From positions 5,617,001 to 5,681,000 of the forward strand of contig JAFBJZ010000512.1 in NCBI GenBank assembly GCA_016785225.1: a DNA stretch of 64,000 nt, written 5' to 3'. How positions within the stretch are numbered: the first letter of the stretch is position 1; the number at the start of each line of letters is the position of its first letter. This DNA comes from Psettodes erumei. Its lineage: Eukaryota; Chordata; Actinopteri; Pleuronectiformes; Psettodidae. Under the pieces are notes generated by a model. That model was not told the DNA's origin. It ran no database searches and saw only the letters and a list, made by a program, of their open reading frames with translations. Of this stretch, positions 45,212 through 56,562 are shown piece after piece. Made by a program: the position numbers and the translations under genes.

Positions 45212-47993
45212 AATAGGACCCCAGAACTGCTGGCTGGCAATACAACTAATTGCTGAAGTTGCATGTTTCATAATACAGTACTTCAGAGTCAATTAAACAC
45301 TCCATTCTTATGATGGGTGAGAAGAACGTTTAAAATGGGGAAGGAAAAATGGTTATAACCAAGGAACAAAAATTTGAGAAATTTGAGACATTTTTCAAGT
45401 GATTTAAATGGAAAGTCATTGTTGATAACTATTTCAGGCTGAAAACAAAAACTGATGTTAGCATCTTAGCTGGGTTTGCAAGCATTATCTGGGCTTAATT
45501 TAAGACAATATAATTTCTAAATAGGGGCAGTTGTCTTCACTGAAAAATTTGATCCAATTCATTGGTTTCTCTTACCGCTACCTAAAGCCAGATGATACTG
45601 AGGCTTACGTATGATGGGATTTATTGATGCTCTAAGGAACTGCTTTGTTGATGATCAAAAACCACTTTTACACAGACCACAGCCAGACAGATGTGGGGTA
45701 ATTGCCTGGAGATGATAAATATTTAATCAGCAAATCCACCATTTGATCAGGCCCTGACTGAGGTTCAAAGGTCATTTCATTGTTCCAGCTGCCTCCATGA
45801 TGGAGCACTGTTCTCAAATCAGCAGGGGAGGTTATCTCAGCTGTTAGCAACAGTGTGGAGCTCTGTCTCATTTTTCATACTGCTATACCCAAGTCTACTT
45901 ATCTGTACCGATGGGGTTTTGCAATGTCACATCTGTTGAGGTCGCTTCTGCTTTAATACAGATATCTGGACCAAAGCCCTGGTCATAGAGTGTCACTGTA
46001 GGTTGCATCGCCCAGCGGGTTGTACAGCTTGACAGAAAAGCAAGAGAATCCATCCTGAACTCAAATAACCTGAAACTTAAATCCTTCAAGGAGCAAAATG
46101 AGGCTGACATACAGTCACCTAGACCTATTCTTTAGTCATAAAATAATCCACAGGCTCACAAACTGGCAAATGCTCACGTAATCAGGGAACAATGATGGCA
46201 CAACAGGGCAACGTCTATGCCAGCGAGCAAGCACTGAGTTGTTATTTTGACCAGCTATAGGGAACATTATCTTCACCGTTTATGAGGCCCTGTAGCCATT
46301 TGCTGCTCTTCAGACTGTTCCTAAAGATAATTCAGTTTATTAACGTACACAGTGAAATGTTCAGGCCTGCTGTAAGATGAACGTGTTCCCCAGTGAAGTG
46401 CATCACCTCTGAAAGCTGATGCAACAGCAAATGCTACCAGAAATTGATTGTTTAAAATTTAAATCCAAACTTTAAATGCTCAAAAAGTACTTTCTTATAA
46501 AAGAACAATTGCAAAGTATAGCGTGGCTTACTTCTTTACTAAAGGTTACAGTACCTGCTTTGCATGTCTCCTTAAGAAGGTCTTGTTCACAAAAGGAAAT
46601 TTTATAATTATGGTAGAATCAAAAGACAATTTTGTGATGCTGCAACTTTATTTGAGTGATTCCATATTGACAGATTTTATATCATTGGTACATTTTTTTC
46701 AGAGTAGAATATACATTTTGCCTGAATTCATCTGATTGCAGTATAGAATACGGGCTGCCAGTGTAATTAAAATTAAAAGTGTTCTCAAAAGGTACCAGTT
46801 ATTCTTCAGAAGTATTTTTGATTTTCAAGTGTACTTCAGTGTTGAATGTTTCTTTTTACTTGAGTAGAATTTTTTTGTATTAGTATTTCTCAGTAGAGGA
46901 AGAGAATTAAAGCTTATTGTGACTACTGCATGTAATATTAAGATGCTTTTTTAACCCCTGGTTTTAAACATCAGCCGAACAAAGTATTGAACCCATCGGT
47001 TTCAAAAGAAGATGTGCACATATGCTTGGTTAACACCCACCACCATGATAAATGAAAACAGAGTTCAATCTAAAATTTTAACATTAAAAGTCCTTACATT
47101 TGGTCTGTCTTTTATCTAGTTTGGTGCGTAGGTGTTGAGTTGATCATCTGAGTTTCAAGGCCTGTTTGTAATTCTAAAGCTACCATTGCCCAAGATGACA
47201 AGGCCATTCACCCTGATACTGGAATCAAACCACCCACACCAAAGACTGAACAAACACAGAATGGGAAGAGGAGTCATTCTTAGTTGAACCCATGGATGTC
47301 CAAAAAGCTATCCAAGGATTCTTGATGTTGTTTTTTGGTACCTATTATGTTCTTCAAATTCAAAGCGAATGATATGTACCAATTCTGAAAAAGAAGAGTA
47401 GTAATTGGTGAAAACCACTGCACATAAGGAAGGAAAACAATATAGACAATAATTGGGAATTCTGTGTATGAATGGCATCACATTAAGATATAGCTAAGAT
47501 AACAAAATTATACCCTTAGTTCTGTATATCATCACAGCTGCTATTTGTCAGAGGTGGACTCAACTAGTCATATTGCATCAGTCCTCCCCTTGTCTGCCCT
47601 CTTGTGGATAAAACCCTAAGAAGGACAGATGCCAAAATAATACGGTGCAATTCTATTTGAAGCAATCCGACTCATACTAGAGTAGATAAAATTGAGAAAA
47701 TACTCTGCAAGCTGGTTTACAGGAAATTTGCTCAAATTTACCTTGTTGTTGACAGCAGGCAACAAGGGATTGCACAAGAGAGGTGTCAACAATCTGATGT
47801 CACACTCTGGCTCTGGGACTGAACAAAGGCATCATTTAGCAACACAGTGTTAATGCAGCCTCCAGCTGTGCTTGAGACACTTTTGAGGGAGAGAAAGTGC
47901 TACTTGACACGTCACAGGGATCCTTACTTTCAACTTCCCCCACTTTAACACATGCAAAACACCTTACCGTCTTACTTTGCGAAAATAAACTCA

Positions 47994-48027
47994 TTCCTAT
48001 TATAGCTGTTGACAGCTATAATAAGGA
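47994..48027. repeat. Imperfect inverted repeat
   Basis: TTCCTATTATAGCTGT faces ACAGCTATAATAAGGAA across a 2-nt loop, with a single extra A in the right arm. Confidence 0.85.
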
Positions 48028-48369
48028 ACACACTTTAAACAGAGCAGAGTTTTTTGAATTACGAGTCACAATATGGAAATGAATGTTAAATGTGGTTTTA
48101 TATGTAAACTTGCCTGATATGGTAATGTCTTTACTAAGCAGAGATGACTATGAAACATATCTCTTCAAAAGAAGAATGAATGACAAAATGTAAACTTGGA
48201 TAGTTGAAGGGTCTCCTACAGCATGGGGCCTCCAGTGAAAACTCATGCCCTACAAACATACACCAACACTTGTTTGTGCTTGAGCAAAGCAAAGTGCAAA
48301 GAAAAGTGTTGTTTTCGGCATTGTAGCAGATTAAGATGTCCAATGATTGGTGCTTTTGTGTGCAGTATA

Positions 48370-48420
48370 GAGCAGAATAGAATAGAAATACTTTATTAAT
48401 CCAGTCAGGGAAATTATTTT
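48370..48420 (-). repeat. Probable teleost interspersed-repeat tail
   Basis: The stretch around AATACTTTATTAATCCAGTC followed by GGGAAATTATTT resembles a short motif widely dispersed in fish genomes, often seen at the ends of retroposons. The family was not identified and the rest of the element is not visible. Confidence 0.4.
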
Positions 48421-48675
48421 GTTTCAGCAGCATTTAAAAAATATGGATCATAAATCAGATTAAAATATTTACAGATGAAATGAACAGCATGTACAGGTGT
48501 GTACATATATCGAAATAATTACAGCTGTATAAATAAATAAATTATTGTTTACAGTAAAGTACAAAACATGAAACGCATACACTCAGGAAGCACTCAAACT
48601 GATGACACATCAAGGTGCACAGTATTTCCAAAGCACGTTTAATATTGGAAGATTTCTTTTTTTAAAAATTCGCAT

Positions 48676-48689
48676 CTTTGACGTCAAAG
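48676..48689 (+). promoter_or_regulatory. Palindromic CRE near the cep164 promoter
   Basis: CTTTGACGTCAAAG is a perfect palindrome holding the full cAMP-response element TGACGTCA. It lies some 300 bp upstream of the non-coding exon donor, so it is placed to act on cep164. Confidence 0.5.
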
Positions 48690-48719
48690 TCGGTTCTGTG
48701 GCATTTTTCTGAATCCGAA

Positions 48720-49004
48720 AAATTCACCGGACGACACTTGTTGAGAGGTGAGAAGTAATTACTAACACACGATAATCGTATGAGTTAAGGAGAGAGAAGA
48801 TTACGATAGCACCTGAACGCCTCGCGTGTCTCAGCCAGTCAGAGCCAGAGCTACGTTTTTTTTTTTTTTATCGTCAACAGGAAACGGGGCAAGCGTCCTT
48901 AGAGATGCTGTCAGTGTCGTAACTTTTTACGTCGTTCCTTGTCTGTGTCAAACAACAAGTCGATAAAACCACAAGGGCTAATGAGAAAACGAAGAGTTTG
49001 GAAG
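48720..49004 (+). other. cep164: cep164 non-coding first exon (5' UTR)
   Basis: The exon ends at the donor GGAAG|GTAAAT at 49005. The next exon starts at 49458 after TCCGCAG, five bases before the ATG. The 5' boundary is uncertain and no TATA box was seen. Confidence 0.5.
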
Positions 49005-49457
49005 GTAAATCACTGATCACGAATAAGCGCTTCCCCAGCGACTTAGCTGGTCGAGCTACCGTTAAGTAGCTAGGTGGCGCCCGGCAAATGTTGGAGTCAG
49101 CTCAGATGCTAGCTTAGTTAGCTTTTCCCTTTCCTTGCTGTCCCACGCAAAATTGTCCCGAAAAAAAAATGATTTCACGACGATATCGTTTATCGATATG
49201 GCTACGTGGCTTCACTGTCGCGTAGCTTCTCATAAGACATATTTCTTTTGTCTGGACGGACGCAAGGAGTTGATTTGGTAACCTGGTTAGCTGAGCACAA
49301 TGGCAATATACACAATACTTTTCCACGTTTCTCTGAGATAGCAGGTCGTGTTGTGCACAGCACAGCGTAGTTGTGGGCCACCGCGTCATAATATATACTG
49401 TGCAGCATACATCCCCTTTTCTGCCGGTCATCAGCACCTCCCTCTGTGTCTCCGCAG
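49005..49457 (+). other. cep164: cep164 5' UTR intron
   Basis: A 453-bp intron separates the leader exon from the start-codon exon. It has nothing else of note. Confidence 0.5.
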
Positions 49458-49462
49458 TAACC

Positions 49463-49565
49463 ATGTCTGCAGCTGCTCTCGTAGGAAACCAGCTGATCCT
49501 CGAAGAGGATTATGATGAGAACTACATGCCCTCTGAACAAGGTATGCAGGGATCACGGTGATAAC

Positions 49566-49643
<78 letters not shown>

Positions 49644-49798
49644 TGTGGGGGGCACGATTGCATTCTGTCACACTGTTTTGTCATGGTCTGTGTTGCGCTT
49701 AGGTGAGGGTCAATCAGCTGTTCAAATCCCAAGCCTACAGCTTTATACGACCCTGAACACTTTCTCCTGTCATTACATTCAGCTCTTCTCCAAGCATT

Positions 49799-49835
<37 letters not shown>

Positions 49836-52800
49836 CATCATCAGAAGTCAAAGACTACGCCGGGGAGATTGGCATTGACCCCAACAACGAGCCGGAGCTC
49901 CTGTGGCTGGCAAGGGAGGGCATCGTTGCTCCTCTGCCTCATGAGTGGAAGCCCTGGTAAGCGAGCACAGAGAGGCTGGGTAATGACGTCCTGGCTGCGT
50001 GCCGACCCATTCAAAAACCGACCTGATCGGAGCTGGAGTCGGACTGTGCGGCAGACATGGCATGAAAGCACATTTTGTGTGGCCTGCATGGATTTAGAGT
50101 GCTGGATGTTGTTGCAAACACTCACGGCGATTCTGAATGAGGCTCCAAAGACAAAAAGCCAACAGAATCTCATCTATACCCCGCCAGCCATTGGGGTTTA
50201 CTTGAGGGCGGCTGACAGAAATGTCACGTCATGAGTGTTTGCGTCCTTGCGACCAATCTGAAGTGAGGGTCTGCTCTTGACATCTGAAGCTGGAGGTGTG
50301 TAGCAACCTTCCTCCCTCCTGCAAAATCTCAGCTGAAGCGAGACTGTCCAGATAAAGCCTTCCACATTACAACATGCAACTTACACAACAATACAAGGGC
50401 ATTACAAACAGCTGCAGATAGATGATGGATTAAATAAATTTAGGTATGGTCGTAAACCTTTGGAGAGGATGAGAACAAATGAAAGAGAAAGGAAAAAATG
50501 GTTGGACATACAGTACGTTGTTCATTTGAGCATTGAGGGATTTTATGGTTTAAGGTAACGTTCAGTTTCAGTTTTTACGCGGCCTCTGGTGACGCCTCCT
50601 CTCCCCTTTCCTCTCCCAATGCAGCCAGGATGTGACGGGGGACATCTACTACTTCAACTTCTCCACGGGCCAGTCCACGTGGGATCACCCCTGCGACGAG
50701 CTCTACCGCCGCCTGGTGGTCCAGGAGCGTGAGCGTGCCCAGCTCGCAGCCGCCGCTGGCGGTTCGGGGGCGAAGAAGGACAAGAAGAAGAAGAAAGAAA
50801 AGAAGGAGAAGAAGGAGAAAAAGAAGAAGGAGCGTCTCAAAGCTCCTGGAGTGAGTGGCTGTTATATTTCTCTGACAGTTTTGACCCGTCGTCTTTAGGT
50901 TGTTGTTTTTTTTTAAATGTTACAATTTTCAGTTCCTATGATGTTCTCTTTTGGACTAGATTCAACTAGATTTGCACATTTTCCTTACGGAGAACTCAGC
51001 AAACTGTCAATACTAAATCGCTGAGCAAAGCTTGAGCTCGAGATCCCGCTCGCTTCTCTGACTGCACACCTTTCCCTTTTTAGGCGCTGACCTCAGCCTT
51101 GGGTTCCTTACCGTCCCCGCTGGGTGGCCTGGCTCCTCTGAGGGCTCTGGATGCCCCAGGCCTGGGCCCGCTCTCTGGATCTGTCCCTGCCCTCCGGGGG
51201 TCCCTCAGCAGCTCTGGGGGGCTGGAGCCCCTCAGGATTTCCCTCGGGGTAAGATCTTGGTGCCTTAAGAGGGACCGCGTGATGCAATCTTCTCCCTTAC
51301 CCTTATAGAATATAAAGCGCTATAGGTTTTTTTTCCTGTTTCTGTTTCTGTCAGGGTCCGAGAAGCAGCGGGGCATCCAGTGTTCTCGGCAGCAGGCAGG
51401 AGGAGAGGGTATCGCTTACCCTGCCCGGTTTTGAGGACGACAACGAGGAAGACAAAATCTCAGAAAACGAGGTGCAGTGCAACCTGAAGACAATTTGCAC
51501 ATGATGAAAACAGCTCCTATCCAGCCAGACGCTGTCTCTCTTTTTCAGTCGAGTCATCGCGGTTCGGACAGGCTAGCGGAGAACTTCCACCTGGACCTGG
51601 ATGCCCTTGGAGGGGGCCTGCAATACGAGGTAGGAAGAAAGATTTGCTCTCATCAGCACCGATCCTTTGCCATTTTTGTGTAAAGGAAATGTCACGCGCA
51701 GAGAAACGGCTGCTGGCTTGTATTGTGGTTTATAATCCCTTCATATGATGGCAGCTTGACCACTCAGTGCCTTGTACGTGTGTGTGTGCGCACTCTAGGA
51801 CAGTGAAGACAGCAATCGAGCTCCACCCGAGGAGAGAACGGAGCCAGAGCTGCAGGACTTGGCCCTCTCTGGAGACCACAGCCCCGAACCACCGTCCCAA
51901 CAGGTGCAAACGCACACGCCCGCGCTCGCACTGTTTTCTGTCTTTCAAAACGTCGTCCCTCTGCCACTTCTGTGTCCTTGTTTGTCATCCTGCGATTAAT
52001 TGACTTAAAAGCTTTTGGTTGAAGTTGGTTAGTTATATCTTCTTTTTTTTTAACATCACATGATTTACAGGAATTTTAGAAGGGCAATAGGACCAGATCA
52101 TATTGTGAACAAAAGGGATCTCAGGTGTCCCAGGGAGTCCCAATTGTTTTTCAGGATGCGCGAGGACCTGTTTCCTCACATCCTCGGTGCGTCGTTGCCA
52201 AAAGCGGGCTTTTCTCGTTCGTCTCATGTGACTGATTTCGGAGCCATCTGCTATTCCCCTTTGGACCTCTCCGCCTCTCACCTTTGCGCCCGGGAACGTG
52301 TCGTTGTAGCTGCCGTGCCGCTGTGGTCCGTCCCGCGGGGCACGGCTGTCGCCGCGTCCTCCTCCTTTGTCCCGCTGCCTTCCTACTGTCGCTGCTGCTG
52401 TTTTGCTGTGTCATATATCGCCACCGAAACAATGAATCTCAGTATTTCTGTCTCCTTTCTGTCTTGATCCCCACCGGGGTGGACTGCATCAACGCCCACA
52501 ACCGCCGTCACACTCCTAAGTAGTCAGTCTTGACTCAGTAATGATAATAATATTTTTTTCCTTTGTATACCCGCACGCTTTTTATTGCTTGTCTGCCTTA
52601 TTTGTTTTTTTCTTGTGCCGGTGTTCTAACATGAATAATTGTGTCCCTGAAAAACACGCATACTGTCTGTTTGCATGTATTTATGTGAAGATAATGCCCC
52701 CACCTACCCTCTTTCAGAATGTTGGGGGGGGGGTTTGTCCACGATCTTTTTGTCGGCCTCTTTTCCTCACCTGCCCTCCTCCATCCTTTCTCTCCATTGT

Positions 52801-55800
52801 GTCTCTGCATGCCTTCGTTTGGTCTTCCTGTCCCCCCCCCCCTCCACCAAGGACTCTTTGAGGGGTCGCCACCTCCACCTGTCCCCGCGCAGCAGAGAAC
52901 GTGTCAGCGCGGAGGGGGCTGGTCCTGACAGCCCCGAGCCAGAGCGCCCTGCTGCTGAACGTTCAGAGCAGGAGGACTCGAATGGGGTGGAGGAGGAGGA
53001 GGAGGGAAACGCGCAGACAGATGTAGGGGAAGCGGATGGAAAGAGCAGAGCGGAGGGGGATGAGATGCACAAAGAGCAGGGAGAGCATACAGCAGCTGGA
53101 GAAAGCGAGGAAGAGGAAGAGGAGGAGGAGGAGGAGGAGCAGCAGGAGGAGGTAGTGGAGGAATGCCCTGAAAGTGAGGATGGAGGGACCCATGAAGGGG
53201 ATGACACTGAGAAGCAGGAGAGCAATGGAGGAGAGGAGAACGGCAGCAATGATAAGGTAGAGACGTGCGATGAAGATGATGAGGCGGCCGCGGAGAGCGA
53301 TGAGGCGGCGGAGAGTTTGATGGAGGAGAAAGAAGGGACGCAGGGAGAGGTGCAAAACGTGGAAGAGGGTTTTGAGGAAGACGGCGATGAAGCTGTGGAG
53401 CACTGCTTTAAAAGCGATGAAGGCGAAGGGAGGGAGGAGGAGGCCCAAGAGGACAAGAGCAGGAATGAGCTGGAGAGAAGCACAAACGATGGACGCTGGC
53501 AAAGTGAAAGTAAAGAGAATGACGAAGGAGAGCCAGAGAGGGAGGAAGAGGAGGACGGCGAGAGCGAGGGGCCTCTGGAGCGGTGCTCCCTGAGCCGGAG
53601 GGATCCGACGGAGAGCGGCGACGAGGAGGCGCTAGAGCGGCGCGCGGCGCGGAGCGAGGGAGGGGAAGCCGAGCGGGAGGGGACGGACGCCGGGGGGTCC
53701 GAGTGGGACGCCCCCAAGCCCCGAGCCGCGTTGGAGAGCGAGGAGGAGGTCGTTGAGGTGTTTGAGGCGGAGGCGGCTCGGGAGCTGACGCAGAGCGACC
53801 TTGCCGCGAAGGCTGAGGCAAAAAAAGGCCTCGGTCCTGCAGAGGTAGGGTTTGGTGTTGTCTCTGTGCGTGCTCCACCCCCCCCCACCCCCACCCCGCT
53901 CCATGCATGAGTACATGCAGAGCCCTAAATCCAACTCCACTGCCTTAGGGGCTGCCTCGCCTGGTAAATTGGTCAGATGGCGATTTTCTCGGAGCCCCTG
54001 AGGACTGGATTGGACAGTTGTGATTCCTCAGTCCGTTGGTTAGTGCGCCTGCTTTCACGTTTGGGGGTTTTTTTTTTGGAGCGCTGTGACCGGACACAGG
54101 GCTCTCTCTCAAACTGGAACGCCGCCACTTCCTTCCCCGTTCTCCGCGTTCGCCCGCTCGGCCGTCTGATCCACCCGGACCTCGCTTGCGTCCGCACGTA
54201 CGCTCTTGCTCTTGCCTCGTGCTGTGTGCGTGTTTTGTTTTTTTTTTCGTCTTGGTGTGTTTGTCCGTTCAGAGCTGCTACCTGCCGACTGAGTGTGTTT
54301 TTCGCGCTTGTGTGTGTTCCTGCAGGAGTCTGAGACCAGTAAAAACATTGAGGAGGCGTCATCCTCCATAGATGTCAAGGTTGGACACATCTTCCAGAAT
54401 GACGCTCACCCGCCACTCATTCATTCTTTCAACTGGTATTACCGACCGCTCTCGTGACCCTTTCGCTTTCTTGTACCCCAAAGCTGTCGGAGAAGGTCCT
54501 GGACGTCGACGACCTGTCTGGCTCTGTCAGTCCGCTGGAGAAAGACGACAGAGAGGGAACGAAGAGGAGAGAAGAGGAGGAGCCGGGCGAGGGGACAAAG
54601 GCTCCAAAGGCTGCCAAGAGGTTTTTTTTGTCTTAATATTAATCCCTGAATTCAGACTAGGTTGCATTATCCTTACCAGAGGTGTCGCTTGAAAAAGTGT
54701 CCTTGTGCCTCAAAAGGAATCACAAGTCTTTAAAAATCTATTCTCCAAGCGCATTCAGTTTTGGGAAATATGCGCAACATGTCCAGTTTATTGTAGAACA
54801 CTTGAAAGTTGTGTGCAATCCTTGGTTATCCGAACGTTTCTCGTCTTCTATCTCACGCTCTTCCTTCAGGCACACGCCGGCTGAAGACAAAGGCGACCCT
54901 CCGGCCCGCAAAGTCGACCGACTCATCCTCCACCAGTCCAGCCCCTCGCCCTCCCTCTCCGGCCCCTCGCGCTCGGAGCCAGCTGTTGAGCTCCGACCGA
55001 ACGCCTCGCCGGGGCTCCAGAGGCCCGAAACCGCCAGAGGTCGGCCGGCCCGCGCCGCCCGCCTCGAATGTGCCGAGCCCCGTCCCCAAAGCCCAGACGA
55101 CCCATCGGATGAAGAGCCGAGCTGGGGAAATCGGAAAGGCAGAGGGAAGAATGGCGTGGAGGTGGAGGAGGAGGAGTGGAGGAAGGCCGACTGGGAGGCC
55201 AAGGAGGAGGAGGAGAGGAAGCGGCTGGTGAGGGAGAAAGAGAAGAGGATGTCGCTCCTCCAGGAGGAGCTGAGGAGAGAGGAGGAGGAGGAGGAGAGGA
55301 AAATGAAGGAGGAGAGCGAGGAAAGACTGAGGTCAGCGGGGACACTGGCACTCTGTGACATGACACATGAAAGGTCTCAGCTGTATCGATGTAACACATT
55401 GTGTGCGTGTGTGTGTGTGTGTGTGTGTGATGCATCTTCACAGGGCTCTGCGGCAGCGTCTCTTGTCTGAGAGGAGAGAGGAGGAGGCCAGGCTCACAGA
55501 GGAGTCTGACAGAACGCTGGAGGAGCTCAGGGAGTCGGTCAGGAGCGAGCGCGAGAAGCGGCAGCGCACGCTCAGGTCAGACAAAGCGCGCTTTTCACGT
55601 AAATTTAGTTTTCGCAAAGTCAAGTGGGTTGTTGGGGTGCGCACTTGGACGTGAAACATTTGAGTCCTGTGTAATAAAATTTAGCCGTTGCTGTCTTTCA
55701 TACTCAATTTCAATTCAATCGCCAATGGTATAATCTCCAAAATATCAATGTGCGTGTCCGGCGCTCAGGGAGGAGAGCGACGGCGTGCTGAAAGAGCTAC

Positions 55801-56518
55801 GTATCGCTCTGGAGGAAGAACGCGCGGCGGAGCGCGGCCGGCTGGAAGCCCAGACGAGACGGGACGCTGAGCGTCTGAGGGCGGAGCTGGAGGAGGAGCT
55901 GCAAGCCGAGAGGAGGAGGCTCCAGGGAGAGAGGGAAGAGAAACTCGGCTCTCTGAAGCAAGAGGTGACGGAGGATAATGCTGGCCTGTGTGGGCGATGC
56001 TTCTGTTATTTAATTCTCTTCGAGGATTCTTGAGCGTGCTTTTATTATGCACGACCAACCGTACTGAAGCGAAAGCTTAAACAAGGGTCAGCAAAGCTGG
56101 ATGCAAATAGTCTGACAAGCTTCTCGGTTGCATCTTGAGAGGAAATTGGCAGAATTTTAAGCTTAATTGCAAATTTTGAAATATTTTCGCTGTTATTAAG
56201 AAATCCAGAGCGACAGCTGGATAATTCATGCCGCTTCTTGGCCCGGGCTAGAAGCTTTACCCCCGTTTAGACTGTGCGAAGGCGTGATATATGTATGCTA
56301 ACACCAGACATAACTGGGAACAACATCCGAACCAAAAGCGTGCGTTGGTTCTATTTTGACACAGTGGACGGTGGACGAGAGGGACACAGTTTAATCGCCC
56401 GTCTCTGTGTTTGCGCGGTCTTTAATGCATGAAGGTCAAAAGCACAGACAGGAGGAGGGACATGATGGCGAGTCCGCGACCTGAGCAGCACCTGGCAGAG
56501 TACCACCGAGAGGTCAGA

Positions 56519-56562
<44 letters not shown>

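Larger units (their letters stand above)
42015..48670. other. Long gene-poor spacer apoA-I / cep164
   Basis: These 6.6 kb hold no convincing coding exon. Contents seen: a (CA)n run near 42035-42060, a perfect hairpin (44841-44876), a GATA/E-box cluster (45063-45211), a second inverted repeat (47994-48027) and an interspersed-repeat-like tail (48370-48420). Two minus-strand open frames at 45668-46110 have no family match. Confidence 0.6.

Noticed and set aside
45668..46110. Two adjacent minus-strand ORFs in the apoA-I/cep164 spacer
   Set aside because: They are separated by stops, have no family resemblance, and no exon boundaries support them.
49277..49291. GTAACCTGGTTAGC as an RFX X-box for the ciliary gene cep164
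   Set aside because: The right half-site has two mismatches and it lies inside the 5' UTR intron.
52767..53894. A 375-codon antisense ORF, rich in Ser, opposite the acidic cep164 exon
   Set aside because: It mirrors GAG/GAA codons (CTC/TTC antisense) and has no splice, promoter or family support.
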